Notes under the pieces: model-generated
Seen by the model: the letters and a program-made list of their open reading frames with translations, nothing else
The model's database searches: none
Told to the model about the DNA's origin: nothing
Part shown: piece after piece, positions 26,255 through 36,520 of the stretch
Position numbering within the stretch: the first letter of the stretch is position 1
How the letters are laid out: every line of letters starts with the position of its first letter
Source of the DNA: Bradyrhizobium sp. 141
GTDB taxonomy: Bacteria; Pseudomonadota; Alphaproteobacteria; Rhizobiales; Xanthobacteraceae
Length of the DNA stretch: 64,000 bases
Reading direction: 5' to 3'
NCBI RefSeq assembly: GCF_023074055.1
Contig: NZ_JADPKR010000046.1
Location: 55,769-119,768 of the forward strand
Position numbers and translations under genes: made by a program

Positions 26255-27070
26255 GTGAATGTACGTTCACATGACGGCGCATTGCGCGGCGAGATGGATC
26301 GCCAGGTCGGGTCGCAGGCACACAGGATACCCAAGACATTGGTTGATTCCGCACGTCAGGAAGTGCGTCCCGCCGGCCGCGAGCGGCTGATCGTCGTCGA
26401 GGACGATCCGGTGACGCGGACCATGCTGGTCGGCTATTTCAGCGAGAACAATTTCGACGTGGTCGGCGCCGGCTCCTGCGCGGAATGCCGCCAGGCGCTG
26501 CGCGCGCGCACCGATCTCGTCTTCCTCGATCTGCAGCTGCCCGACGGTGACGGCTTCGAGCTCGCCAAGGAGATCCAGGCGACCAGCAATGCGGGCATCA
26601 TCTTCGTGACGCGCCGCGACACCGACGTCGATCGCATCCTCGGTCTCGAGATTGCCGGCGATCACTACGTCACCAAGCCGATCAATCTGCGCGACCTGCT
26701 CGCGCGCGCACGCAGCGTGCTGCGGCGGCGCTCGCTCGACCGCAAAGCAGCCCGCAACCACAATTCGATCGCCTTCGGCGACTGGATCATCGACCTGACC
26801 CGGCGCGAATTGCTCGGCAGCGACGGCAAGCCGGTGGCGCTGACCCGCGCCGAATTCGATCTGCTCGCGGCGCTCGTCGGCGCCGACGGACGGCCGCTCA
26901 GCCGCGACTATCTGATCGAGGTCGTCAGCAACCGCCAGGCCGAGGTCGACATCCGCACGGTCGACGCGCTGGTGGCGCGGCTGCGCCGCAAGCTCGTCGG
27001 CAGCGGCACCCCCGTGATCGCGACCGTCACCGGCGTCGGCTACAAGCTGGCGCTTAGTGAGCGGCTGTAG
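26255..27070 (+). CDS. OmpR/PhoB-family response regulator (orphan)
   Basis: 271 residues if GTG 26255 is used; ATG 26294 would remove 13. The receiver begins at 'RLIVVEDDPVTRTMLVGYF', with the phospho-acceptor Asp in 'VFLDLQLPDGDGF' (about residue 92), the Thr in 'IIFVTRRD' and the Lys in 'YVTKPINLRD'. The C-terminal winged helix is complete ('LTRAEFDLLAALVGADGRPL', 'VDALVARLRRKL', 'TGVGYKL'). It has an unusual ~43-residue polar N-terminal extension. No histidine kinase gene is adjacent. It looks closest to TorR/OmpR-type regulators. The stop codon's last base starts a palindromic repeat. Confidence 0.88.
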   Translation: MNVRSHDGALRGEMDRQVGSQAHRIPKTLVDSARQEVRPAGRERLIVVEDDPVTRTMLVGYFSENNFDVVGAGSCAECRQALRARTDLVFLDLQLPDGDGFELAKEIQATSNAGIIFVTRRDTDVDRILGLEIAGDHYVTKPINLRDLLARARSVLRRRSLDRKAARNHNSIAFGDWIIDLTRRELLGSDGKPVALTRAEFDLLAALVGADGRPLSRDYLIEVVSNRQAEVDIRTVDALVARLRRKLVGSGTPVIATVTGVGYKLALSERL

Positions 27071-27139
27071 AGCATGATCCGGACCCGAAGGGCCGCGTGA
27101 GCGCAAAGTGTGCAGCGGTTTTCCGAGAAGATCATGCTC
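27070..27139. repeat. Intergenic palindrome, GAGCATGATC family
   Basis: Perfect 10-bp arms GAGCATGATC (27070-27079) and GATCATGCTC (27130-27139) enclose about 50 bp that includes 'gcggttttccgagaa'. I recognise this as a common interspersed repeat of Bradyrhizobium-type genomes. The first G is the last base of the response-regulator TAG stop. Confidence 0.75.
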
Positions 27140-27172
27140 AAACAATAGCGGCCGAAGCCCGCCGCATCGTCG

Positions 27173-27979
27173 TCAACGCGATGCGACGCGCTTCCATCGT
27201 GCTTCGATGCGAGCCTTGATCTGGCTGATCCGGGCCTCGTGGGCGGCCCAATAGGCGCGGCTCGCGGCCGCGCTGCCTTGACGATAGCGGGCATAGACCG
27301 TTTTGGGCTGCACCGACATCTTCGGACGGGGCGCCGGCTTTGCCGGAGTCGCCGCAGGAGCTGCGGGAGTCGGCCGGGGCGCCGGATCCGGAACGGCCGC
27401 GACCTCGGCGTCCAGAGCCCTGGAATTCATGGCGACAAGACGGTTACGGGCCCGGTTGCAATAGACGTGCGACCGCGGCGTCATCTCTTCCTCGCCATGG
27501 CCTGCCCGGTATTTCATGAGGGCGCGGCAGATGTCCCCGCCCGCCAGGCGCCAGGCCCGGCTGAGGTAAAGCACCCCGTAATGGATGTTGATGTCGGGTT
27601 CGGCGAGCTCCGCCTCGGTGCCCCGGAAGCCCAGCATCGCCGCCGTCTCGGGCCGCAGCTGCATCAGGCCGATCTCTCCGACGCTGCCGACGACGGCCGA
27701 ATTGTAGCCGCTTTCGACGAACACGACCGCTTCGGCGATATCGGCCGGTAAATCGGTCTTCTCGGTTTCTCGCTCGATGATCTTCCGGATCATTGCCCGG
27801 GATGACGGAGTCTCGCCGGCGCCGAGCTCCGCCCTGCCGTTGGAGATCGCCGACGTCGCGCGCGGCTCGTCCATATCGCCGTCTCCGGCTTGTGCGCAGA
27901 GCGGGGCCGACAACAGCAGGACGAGCACCACGTGTCTCCACGTCGCGTTGAGATTGAAGCGTGCCCGATCCCGCAGCAT
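27173..27979 (-). CDS. Lytic transglycosylase (SLT domain), exported
   Basis: 268 residues from ATG 27979. A signal peptide is visible ('WRHVVLVLLLSAPLCAQAGD', residues ~14-33). The SLT domain covers about residues 60-165: 'AEAVVFVESGYNSAVVGSVG' contains the catalytic Glu (in 'VES') and 'EIGLMQLRPETAAMLGF' the substrate-binding motif, followed by 'INIHYGVLYLSRAW' and 'ALMKYRAGH'. A proline/alanine-rich linker and a basic C-terminal tail (~residues 190-268) may bind the wall or membrane. It should cleave peptidoglycan in the periplasm. It is a stand-alone gene 52 bp from the upstream hydrolase gene. Confidence 0.85.
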   Translation of the reverse strand: MLRDRARFNLNATWRHVVLVLLLSAPLCAQAGDGDMDEPRATSAISNGRAELGAGETPSSRAMIRKIIERETEKTDLPADIAEAVVFVESGYNSAVVGSVGEIGLMQLRPETAAMLGFRGTEAELAEPDINIHYGVLYLSRAWRLAGGDICRALMKYRAGHGEEEMTPRSHVYCNRARNRLVAMNSRALDAEVAAVPDPAPRPTPAAPAATPAKPAPRPKMSVQPKTVYARYRQGSAAASRAYWAAHEARISQIKARIEARWKRVASR

Positions 27980-28031
27980 GGGTCTGTCATAGAGCTCCGG
28001 AGTTAATAAACCGGCCTCCGGCGCGCGGCGA

Positions 28032-29168
28032 CTAGCGCGCCCGGGCGCTTTGATCGGTGGACGTCGTTTGCGAGGGGCCGGCCAGGTGGTCGTCAATCGC
28101 ATAGAGCGTGCAGGTGGGCGACCATTTCATGCAGGCCGCCAGCGAGTCGCGCTGGGCGTCGTCGGCCGTGATGCGTCCCGCGCGCCAGCCGTAGCCGCCG
28201 TTCGGCGACACCGCGAAAGCCTTGTGCGGCAGCATGCTGGCGAGATAGCGGGCAAACTCGGTCCGCGCGGCCTGGTTGAGCTGGCGCGGCGGCGGCAAAG
28301 AATCGGGCGCGCTCAGGATGTCGCGACTGAGGAGGGCGCGCTCGCGCAGGAAGGCGTCGACATAGGGCGTCCATTGCGGACGGCCCCCCACCGAATAGAG
28401 GTAGTGGCCGTCGTCGCCGTAAGCCGGCGCCGCGATGAATGTCGCGTTGCCGCCACCGGAGCGAAATCCGTCATGGAGGCGGCGCGCGAGGTCGGGGCCG
28501 AAATACGAATCGTTGGTCGCATAGACCCAGAGCATCGGTACGCGCGAGGTCTTGCCGAAGGTGGTGAAGGCCTGCACCAGCCCATCCGGATTGCAGACGT
28601 CGTCGTCGTCGTGCGAGCCGCGGCCACCGGCGAAGTTGATCGCGGCGACAAGGCCGGGGGGCGCCTGCGCGGTGAGCGCGACCGTTGCGAGCCCGCCGGC
28701 GGAATGGCCGGCTGCGATCATGCCGGTTGTCGCGACGTCAGCCCGGCGCGCCATCGCATCGATCGCGGCGCGTAAGTCCGCCACCGCGACCGCGGCCGCG
28801 GGCAGGTAAGCGGCCTTGGCGCAACCACCGACGCTGTCGACGCGACCGCCGGGCGAGGTACCGTAGCCGCGCCGCATCACGATCAGGGCCGCAAAGCCGC
28901 GCCGGGCGTATTCGAGCGCGATGCCGTAATATTTGTGCGCGGACATCGTTGCGCGATCGTCGAAGCTGCGCGGCGAGCCGTGGCTGAGCAGCGCGAGCGG
29001 ATAGCGCTTCGCTGCCGCCGGGCGGACCAGAAAGGCCTCCAGCCCCTGCGGCCCGGCCTCAGCCATGGGGATGCGCAAATCCTCGGTATAGAATTCCGCG
29101 GCGCGCGCCGGCGCGCCGGCCACGACGAGGCCGGCGATCAGCAGCAGCAGCTTGCGCGAAAGAGCCAT
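28032..29168 (-). CDS. Exported alpha/beta hydrolase (dienelactone hydrolase-like)
   Basis: 378 residues from ATG 29168. A signal peptide covers about residues 1-23 ('LLLLIAGLVVAGAPARAAEF'). The nucleophile elbow is 'MIAAGHSAGGLATVAL' (G-H-S-A-G, Ser near residue 150), and the oxyanion side is 'LALLSHGSPRS'. A likely catalytic Asp lies in 'VYATNDSYFGP', with a His in 'GDDGHYLY'. The C-terminal ~100 residues form an extra domain with 'YGWRAGRITADDAQ' and two Cys ('CMKWSPTC'). This plan is common in alphaproteobacterial exported esterases. The substrate is unknown. Confidence 0.82.
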   Translation of the reverse strand: MALSRKLLLLIAGLVVAGAPARAAEFYTEDLRIPMAEAGPQGLEAFLVRPAAAKRYPLALLSHGSPRSFDDRATMSAHKYYGIALEYARRGFAALIVMRRGYGTSPGGRVDSVGGCAKAAYLPAAAVAVADLRAAIDAMARRADVATTGMIAAGHSAGGLATVALTAQAPPGLVAAINFAGGRGSHDDDDVCNPDGLVQAFTTFGKTSRVPMLWVYATNDSYFGPDLARRLHDGFRSGGGNATFIAAPAYGDDGHYLYSVGGRPQWTPYVDAFLRERALLSRDILSAPDSLPPPRQLNQAARTEFARYLASMLPHKAFAVSPNGGYGWRAGRITADDAQRDSLAACMKWSPTCTLYAIDDHLAGPSQTTSTDQSARAR

Positions 29169-29212
29169 GGAACGATTCGGAAGGCCTCGATGGCGTGGAG
29201 CATAGCATGATC

Positions 29213-29285
29213 CCGTGGCCCGGATGAGCGAAGCGACATCGGGGGCGGAATGGTCCCGCATATCGCTTCGCTCATGCGGGCTACA
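29213..29285. repeat. Intergenic palindrome, ATGAGCGAAGCGA family
   Basis: Perfect 13-bp arms ATGAGCGAAGCGA (29224-29236) and TCGCTTCGCTCAT (29263-29275) sit inside a longer 'cccggatgag...ctcatgcgggc' structure between the hydrolase and pgm genes. It is a type of short interspersed repeat known from Bradyrhizobium genomes. Only one copy was found in this window. Confidence 0.7.
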
Positions 29286-29408
29286 GCATGGTCATTCCGG
29301 CTTGGCACCCGAGGAACGCCTGCTCCCTCGCGCGAGTTGTGCCCTTGGCGGGATGTCGGCCGATGCTATGGTATCCCCGTGATCTCTTGCGACAGACGAG
29401 GTACTTCA

Positions 29409-31055
<1,647 letters not shown>

Positions 31056-31097
31056 CGGCTCTACGCGCGGAAAATTCGCATCGGAGCATTCACGACA

Positions 31098-31187
31098 GGT
31101 CGTGGTGCCCGGGCTTGTCCCGGGCATTCACGTTCTTCGTGCCGCGGCAACTCGTGGATGGCCGGGACGAGCCCGGCCATGACGCTG
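31098..31187. repeat. Intergenic palindrome family A, copy 1
   Basis: 'GTGCCCGGGCTTGTCCCGGG' and a later 'GCCGGGACGAGCCCGGCCAT' form a ~90-bp inverted structure with internal hairpins. Near-identical copies lie at 34146-34235 and 53339-53428. Confidence 0.85.
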
Positions 31188-31232
31188 TCGGATTGATCGT
31201 CGCTCCCGCCGACATCTTTAGCGGGCTGCGTT

Positions 31233-31319
31233 TGTATACAGACATGAGATGAACGGTAATAAAATACAGCATATTTAGGGCTTGAACGATTCCAGACCTC
31301 CGTTATTGTATACATAACG
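31233..31319 (+). promoter_or_regulatory. Paired TGTATACA boxes and promoter of the vanillate operon
   Basis: The 8-bp palindrome TGTATACA occurs at 31233-31240 and 31307-31314, 74 bp apart. The second is enclosed by CGTTA/TAACG arms (31301-31319). A possible -35 TTGAAC (31282-31287) and -10 TATTGT (31304-31309), 16 bp apart, would be blocked by a protein bound at the second box. GntR/FCD regulators of vanA commonly bind such sequences, and one is encoded in the operon, so autoregulated repression relieved by vanillate is inferred. Confidence 0.55.
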
Positions 31320-31345
31320 TATTCATAAGCCGAGGGAGATTGCCA

Positions 31346-32395
31346 GTGACAAAACCCTTCCCGATGAACGCCTGGTACGCCGCTGCCTGGGACGCCGAGG
31401 TGAAGCCGGCGCTGCTGCCGCGGACGATCTGCGGCAAGCACATTGTGATGTACCGCAAGGCCGACGGCTCGGTCGCCGCGCTGGAGGATGCCTGCTGGCA
31501 TCGGCTGGTGCCGCTGTCCAAGGGGCGGCTCGAAGGCGACACCGTCGTCTGCGGCTATCACGGCCTGAAATACAACGCGCAGGGCCGCTGCACCTTCATG
31601 CCCTCGCAGGAGACCATCAACCCGTCGGCTTGCGTGCGCGCCTATCCCGTGGTCGAGCGCCACCGCTACATCTGGCTCTGGATGGGCGATCCCGCGCTGG
31701 CAGATCCCGCGCTGGTCCCCGACATGCACTGGAATCACGATCCGGCCTGGGCCGGCGACGGCAAGACCATTCACGTCAAATGCGACTATCGCCTCGTGCT
31801 CGACAATCTCATGGACCTCACCCACGAGACTTTCGTGCACGGCTCCTCGATCGGCAACGAGGCGGTCGCCGAGGCCCCGTTCGACGTCACCCATGGCGAG
31901 AAAACGGTCACGGTGACGCGCTGGATGCGCGGCATCGAGCCGCCGCCGTTCTGGGCCAAGCAGCTCGGCAAGCCGGGTCTCGTCGACCGCTGGCAGATCA
32001 TCCGTTTCGAAGCGCCGTGCACCATTGCGATCGACGTCGGCGTCGCGCCGACCGGCACCGGCGCGCCCGAAGGCGACCGCTCGCAGGGCGTCAACGGCTT
32101 CGTGCTCAACACCATCACGCCGGAGACCGAGAAGACCTGTCACTATTTCTGGGCCTTCGTGCGCAACTATCAGCTCGACGAGCAGCGCATCACCAGCGAG
32201 ATCCGCGAGGGCGTCTCCGGCATCTTCCACGAGGACGAGCTGATCCTCGAGGCGCAGCAGCGTGCCATGGACGAGAACCCCGACCGCATCTTCTACAACC
32301 TCAATATCGACGCCGGCGCGATGTGGACGCGCAAGCTGATCGACAAAATGGTGGCGAAGGAAAACGGGCCGCAGCATCTCCAGGCCGCGGAGTAG
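31346..32395 (+). CDS. vanA: Vanillate O-demethylase oxygenase subunit (Rieske)
   Basis: 349 residues from GTG 31346, preceded by GAGGGAGA. The Rieske [2Fe-2S] cluster ligands are 'CWH' (about residue 49) and 'CGYHG' (about 68); the usual Pro between C and H is Trp. Mononuclear iron ligands lie in 'DNLMDLTHETFVHGSS'. 'PPFWAKQLGKPGLVDRWQII' and 'NLNIDAGAMWTRKL' match VanA proteins closely. With VanB it demethylates vanillate to protocatechuate in the cytoplasm. The GntR gene follows after 3 bp and the vanB-like gene after that, one operon. Confidence 0.92.
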   Translation: MTKPFPMNAWYAAAWDAEVKPALLPRTICGKHIVMYRKADGSVAALEDACWHRLVPLSKGRLEGDTVVCGYHGLKYNAQGRCTFMPSQETINPSACVRAYPVVERHRYIWLWMGDPALADPALVPDMHWNHDPAWAGDGKTIHVKCDYRLVLDNLMDLTHETFVHGSSIGNEAVAEAPFDVTHGEKTVTVTRWMRGIEPPPFWAKQLGKPGLVDRWQIIRFEAPCTIAIDVGVAPTGTGAPEGDRSQGVNGFVLNTITPETEKTCHYFWAFVRNYQLDEQRITSEIREGVSGIFHEDELILEAQQRAMDENPDRIFYNLNIDAGAMWTRKLIDKMVAKENGPQHLQAAE

Positions 32396-32398
32396 AAC

Positions 32399-33151
32399 AT
32401 GGCCGAGCGTGAGGTCGACCGCTCCGTCTCGCAGACCGTGAAGGCGCAGCTCGCGCTGCGCGACCAGATCCTGTCGGGCGCCTTGCGCCCGGGCGAGCGC
32501 ATCTCCGAGCTCCAGGCGGTGGAGACGACCGGCGCCTCGCGCACCCCGGTCCGCATGGCGCTGGTGCGGCTGGAGGAAGAGGGCCTGCTGGAGGCGATCC
32601 CCTCCGGAGGCTTCATGGTGAAGGCGTTTTCGGAGCGCGACATCTCCGATTCCATCGAGCTGCGCGGCACGCTGGAAGGCCTCGCCGCGCGCTTCGCCGC
32701 CGAGCGCGGCGTCTCGGCGCGCGAGCTGGAGCCGCTGAAGGAGTGCCTCGCCGCGATCGACGAGCTGTTGCGCCAGGTGCCGATCTCGATTGAGGCCTTC
32801 TCGTCCTATGTCGCGCTGAATGCGCGCTTCCACGCCCTGCTCACCGAATTGTCGCGCAGCCCGCCGCTGATCCGCCAGATCGACCGCGCCTCCGCGCTGC
32901 CATTTGCATCCCCGAGCGGCTTCGTGATGGCGCAATCCGCGCTCCCCGAGGCGCAGCAGATCCTGATCATCGGCCAGGAGCACCATCGCGTCGTGATCGA
33001 CGCCATCGAGAACCGCGAGGGTGCGCGCGCCGAAGCGATCATGCGCGAGCACGCGCGGCTCGCGGTGCGAAACCTTCGCCTCGCGCTGCGCAACCGCACC
33101 CATCTCGACCTCTTGCCGGCGCTCGCGCTGATCAAAACCGCAACCGATTGA
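32399..33151 (+). CDS. GntR-family (FCD) regulator of the vanillate operon
   Basis: 250 residues from ATG 32399. The N-terminal winged helix is 'ALRDQILSGALRPGERISEL' and 'GASRTPVRMALVRLEEEGLL' (about residues 18-70). The C-terminal all-helical FCD ligand domain covers about 80-225 ('ISDSIELRGTLEGLAARFA', 'NARFHALLTELSRSPPL', 'HHRVVIDAIENREGARAEAI'). It sits between vanA and vanB, 3 and 11 bp away, and equals VanR in context. The TGTATACA boxes before vanA are the likely operator. Confidence 0.9.
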   Translation: MAEREVDRSVSQTVKAQLALRDQILSGALRPGERISELQAVETTGASRTPVRMALVRLEEEGLLEAIPSGGFMVKAFSERDISDSIELRGTLEGLAARFAAERGVSARELEPLKECLAAIDELLRQVPISIEAFSSYVALNARFHALLTELSRSPPLIRQIDRASALPFASPSGFVMAQSALPEAQQILIIGQEHHRVVIDAIENREGARAEAIMREHARLAVRNLRLALRNRTHLDLLPALALIKTATD

Positions 33152-33162
33152 GGGCAGCAGCC

Positions 33163-34143
33163 ATGCGCTTCATCGAAACCTGGATTCCCGCGACGCTGGT
33201 CTCGGCCCGCGATCTCGCACCCGGCATCCGCGAATTCCTGATCCGTCCCGATCAGTTCGACGGCGCGGCCTATCCGGTCGGCAGCCACATCAATATCAGC
33301 GTCACCATCGACGGCCTGCCGGAGACGCGGTCTTATTCGCTGGTCGGTGAAGCCACCTCGCAAGGCTTCAAGATCGCGGTGCGCCGCACGGATGATTCCC
33401 GCGGCGGCTCGCGCTACATGTGGTCCTTGCAGCCGGGCGCGCGGCTCGACATCACGCAGCCCGCCTCGCTGCTTGCAGTCGACTGGGCGCGCGAACGCTA
33501 CTGCCTGATTGCCGGCGGCATCGGCATCACCCCGATCCTCGGCGCCGCGCAGGCACTGGCGCGGCGCGGGGCCGACGTCATGCTGCATTATGCGGTGCGC
33601 TCGCGCGGCGAGGCCGCTTATCTCGACGATCTCGCCGCGATGCTTGGGGATCGCCTGGTCGTTCACGCCAGCGACGAAGGCCAGCGGCTCGATCTCGACG
33701 CGGTGTTCGCCTCGCTCCCCAAGGGCGCGCTGGCGCTGTTCTGCGGCCCGATGCGCATGCTCGACGCCGCGCGTCACGCCTGGATCGGCGCCGGCCATCC
33801 GCTCCCCGATCTCCGCTACGAAACCTTCGGCTCCAGCGGCACGCTGCCGACCGAGACCTTTCGCGTGCGCCTGAAGGGATCCGATGTCGAGCTCGAAATC
33901 CCCCGAGAACGCTCGATGCTGGATGTGCTCAATGCCAGCGGCCATGACGTGATGTACGACTGCAAGCGCGGCGAATGCGGCCTCTGTGCCATTGACGTGG
34001 TCGCGGTCGACGGCGAGATCGACCATCGCGACGTCTTCTTCAGCGATCATCAGAAGCAAAGCAACCAGAAGATCTGCGCCTGCGTCTCCCGCGCGCGGGG
34101 CACGATTACCGTGGATACGCTGTTGCGCGCGGATGCGATTTGA
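33163..34143 (+). CDS. vanB: Vanillate O-demethylase reductase subunit
   Basis: 326 residues from ATG 33163. An N-terminal FNR-like flavin domain ('VGSHINISVTIDGLPETRSY') is followed by an NAD-binding part ('RYCLIAGGIGITPILGAAQA', 'LALFCGPMRMLDA'). A C-terminal plant-type [2Fe-2S] ferredoxin domain contains 'DCKRGECGLCAIDVVAVDGE' and a last ligand in 'QKICACVSRA'. This domain order is that of VanB/phthalate dioxygenase reductase. It passes electrons from NADH to VanA. It follows the GntR gene by 11 bp; a family A palindrome follows after 2 bp. Confidence 0.93.
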   Translation: MRFIETWIPATLVSARDLAPGIREFLIRPDQFDGAAYPVGSHINISVTIDGLPETRSYSLVGEATSQGFKIAVRRTDDSRGGSRYMWSLQPGARLDITQPASLLAVDWARERYCLIAGGIGITPILGAAQALARRGADVMLHYAVRSRGEAAYLDDLAAMLGDRLVVHASDEGQRLDLDAVFASLPKGALALFCGPMRMLDAARHAWIGAGHPLPDLRYETFGSSGTLPTETFRVRLKGSDVELEIPRERSMLDVLNASGHDVMYDCKRGECGLCAIDVVAVDGEIDHRDVFFSDHQKQSNQKICACVSRARGTITVDTLLRADAI

Positions 34144-34145
34144 GG

Positions 34146-34235
34146 GTCGTCATGCCCGGGCTTGTCCCGGGCATCCACGTTCTCCGATCCGTTTGGTTAG
34201 GCGTGGATGGCCGGGTCAAGCCCGGCCATGACGCT
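34146..34235. repeat. Intergenic palindrome family A, copy 2
   Basis: 'GTCATGCCCGGGCTTGTCCC' through 'GGGTCAAGCCCGGCCATGAC', nearly identical to the copies at 31098 and 53339. It starts two bases after the vanB stop and could act as its terminator. Confidence 0.87.
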
Positions 34236-34267
34236 GTGGAAGTGTCAGCATCTCACACTGGCGAACT

Positions 34268-36244
34268 TCAAGCCGCGTAAATCGCCCGATACTTCTTCGT
34301 CTCCAGCAGCGCCAGCACGCCGTCCGCCAGCACCGGCCGGCTGATCAGATAGCCCTGCACCTCGTCGCAACTGATCTGCCTGAGATATTCGAGCTGGTCG
34401 GCGGTCTCTACTCCCTCGGCGACCACACCGATGCGCAGGTCGCGCGCAAGGCCGATCACCGATTTCACGATGGCCGCGCAGTCAGGCTGCACCAGCATGT
34501 CACGGATGAAGGACTGGTCGATCTTGATGCGGTTGAACGGCAGCTTGCGCAGATAGGTGAGGGAGGAGAAGCCCGTCCCGAAATCGTCCAGCGCCACGGT
34601 GACACCGAGCTGCAGCAGCGCGTTTAAAACCGACTCGGCCGAGCCGTATTTCGACAGCAGCATCGATTCCGTGATCTCGATCTCGAGCCGGTGCGGGGCG
34701 ATCTTGGCGTCGCTGAGCGCCTGCACGATGGTCTGGAGAATGCCGGCGTTGTGAAACTGCGCCGCGGAGAAGTTCACGGCGACCCTGATCTCGTCAGGCC
34801 ATTTGGCAACGGTGGCGCAGGCGCGGCGGATGACCCATTCGCCGATCTCGTGGATCAGCCCGGTCTCCTCCGCAATCGGGATGAATTCGCTCGGCGGCAC
34901 CAGTCCACGCTCCGGATGTTGCCAGCGGAGCAACGCCTCGAAGCCGGTGATCCGGCTTTCGTCGAGATCGAGGAGCGGCTGGAACACGAGGAATAGCTCG
35001 TTTCGCGCGATCGCGCCGGCGAGGTCTGATTGCAGCGCCTTGCGATCGCGCGAGACCCTGTCGTCGGCTTCCTCGAAGAAGCGGATCGTGCCCGGCCCCG
35101 CCTTCTTGGCGCGGTAGAGCGCGGCGTCGGCATTCTTCATGACGTCGAGCGGCGTAGTGCCGTCGCGCGGTGCCAGCACGATGCCGACGCTGGTCGCGCC
35201 CACGATCTGGCGGCCCTCGATCTGGAACGGCTCCTCGAAGGCTGCGACGAAGCGCTCGGCGATCTCGAGTGCTTCCTCGGGGCGCGCCAGATTGGCCATC
35301 ACCAGCGCGAACTCGTCGCCGCCGATGCGTGCGACATGTTCGGCCGCGCGCGTGCAGCGCTGCAGGCGGCTCGCGATCTGGACCAGGAATTCGTCGCCGG
35401 CAGGATGGCCGAACTTGTCGTTGACCTCCTTGAAGCGATCGAGATCGAGCAGCAGCACCGCGAACTCCTCGCCGGACAAAGCGAGCCGCCTCAAGGCGGC
35501 ATCGAGCGTTTCGTTGAAGGCGACGCGGTTGGGCAGATGGGTCAGAGGATCCAGCCGCACCGTCCGCTCCGCCTCGATCTGCCGCATCACGCGGCGCGCG
35601 AAGGCGAACGAATTGATGAAGACGCCACGCAGCAGCACGCTGCCATAGACCACGACGAGGAAAGCGATCAGGAGAAAGGCCAGATCGCCGTTCCTGCCAA
35701 GGCAGATGGCGATGCCGAGGAAGATGGGCGCCGTGAAGGCGATGGCCGCGATCGGGATGGTGGCGAAGGCGAGCGCGCCGCCGGCCAGCATGCCCGAGCA
35801 CAGGCAGGTGATGACGAGCTGGCCGCCGGTCGAGGCATCGGCGAAAAAGGCGACCGGGACGATGCCCCAGGCCGCTCCGAGGGCGAAGGCATTTCGTACC
35901 AGCCGATGCATGGCGCGGCGCGAGACGAATTGCGGTTTTGTGATGCGACGCGCGGCGCGGGATTGGGCGCCGAATCCGATTGCGGCGGCGGCCACAGCGA
36001 CCGCCCAGATCAGGGCAGGCATCCTGTCCGGCGACTGCCAGAGCGCGATGGCGAGCACGATGGCGTTGCAGGCATTGGCGAGCATGATGCCGATTGAATA
36101 GCCGAGCACAAGCGACATCTGTTCGGCGCGGATATGGCCGGCCACGGCTTCGTCGGTTGCGGGACCGCCAAAGGCCGACAGATCGCCGGCGAAGAGCCGC
36201 GCGACATAACTGGTCGTTTGAGTCCGCATCCCAGAGCCTAGCAT
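34268..36244 (-). CDS. Membrane-bound GGDEF-EAL c-di-GMP protein
   Basis: 658 residues from ATG 36244; ATG 36229 is a close alternative. About six hydrophobic segments at residues ~45-215 form a MASE-like sensor. GGDEF follows at ~228-385, with an intact catalytic motif in 'VARIGGDEFALV' (about 306). EAL follows at ~400-650 with an intact 'GFEALLRW' (about 433) and the metal/catalytic motifs 'EITESM', 'LDDFGTGFSSL', 'IKIDQSFIRDM' and 'VAEGVET'. Both activities could therefore be real. It controls the second messenger that governs motility and polysaccharide production. It is a single gene between two palindromic repeats. Confidence 0.93.
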   Translation of the reverse strand: MLGSGMRTQTTSYVARLFAGDLSAFGGPATDEAVAGHIRAEQMSLVLGYSIGIMLANACNAIVLAIALWQSPDRMPALIWAVAVAAAAIGFGAQSRAARRITKPQFVSRRAMHRLVRNAFALGAAWGIVPVAFFADASTGGQLVITCLCSGMLAGGALAFATIPIAAIAFTAPIFLGIAICLGRNGDLAFLLIAFLVVVYGSVLLRGVFINSFAFARRVMRQIEAERTVRLDPLTHLPNRVAFNETLDAALRRLALSGEEFAVLLLDLDRFKEVNDKFGHPAGDEFLVQIASRLQRCTRAAEHVARIGGDEFALVMANLARPEEALEIAERFVAAFEEPFQIEGRQIVGATSVGIVLAPRDGTTPLDVMKNADAALYRAKKAGPGTIRFFEEADDRVSRDRKALQSDLAGAIARNELFLVFQPLLDLDESRITGFEALLRWQHPERGLVPPSEFIPIAEETGLIHEIGEWVIRRACATVAKWPDEIRVAVNFSAAQFHNAGILQTIVQALSDAKIAPHRLEIEITESMLLSKYGSAESVLNALLQLGVTVALDDFGTGFSSLTYLRKLPFNRIKIDQSFIRDMLVQPDCAAIVKSVIGLARDLRIGVVAEGVETADQLEYLRQISCDEVQGYLISRPVLADGVLALLETKKYRAIYAA

Positions 36245-36418
36245 CGGCCGCTTGTCCGGCTCGATCCGGGAGAATTCGCTGCAAACCTTTGAGGAACTAT
36301 GAATTATCCCCGTTTGCGGCGGTCGGCGTGACCACTTCTGCGTGTTCGATCGGCAGTATCGATAACAAATCGATACAAATGCGTGATGGCAGCGGAAATG
36401 TTCGCCACCATCTTTGCT

Positions 36419-36520
36419 GTCGTGCCCCGGCTTGACCGGGGCATCCAGTACGGGCGGCCGCTCGGTTCGATCACAACCGTCTCGGAGTACTGGATCGCCC
36501 GTTCAAGGCCGGGCTGACGC
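36419..36520. repeat. Palindromic repeat overlapping the 3' end of the FAD monooxygenase gene
   Basis: 'GTGCCCCGGCTTGACCGGGG' is followed by arms ATCCAGTAC (36443-36451) and GTACTGGAT (36487-36495), then 'TTCAAGGCCGGGCTGACGC'. It resembles family A in outer sequence but has a different core. The monooxygenase stop codon (36503-36505) lies within its right end. Confidence 0.75.
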
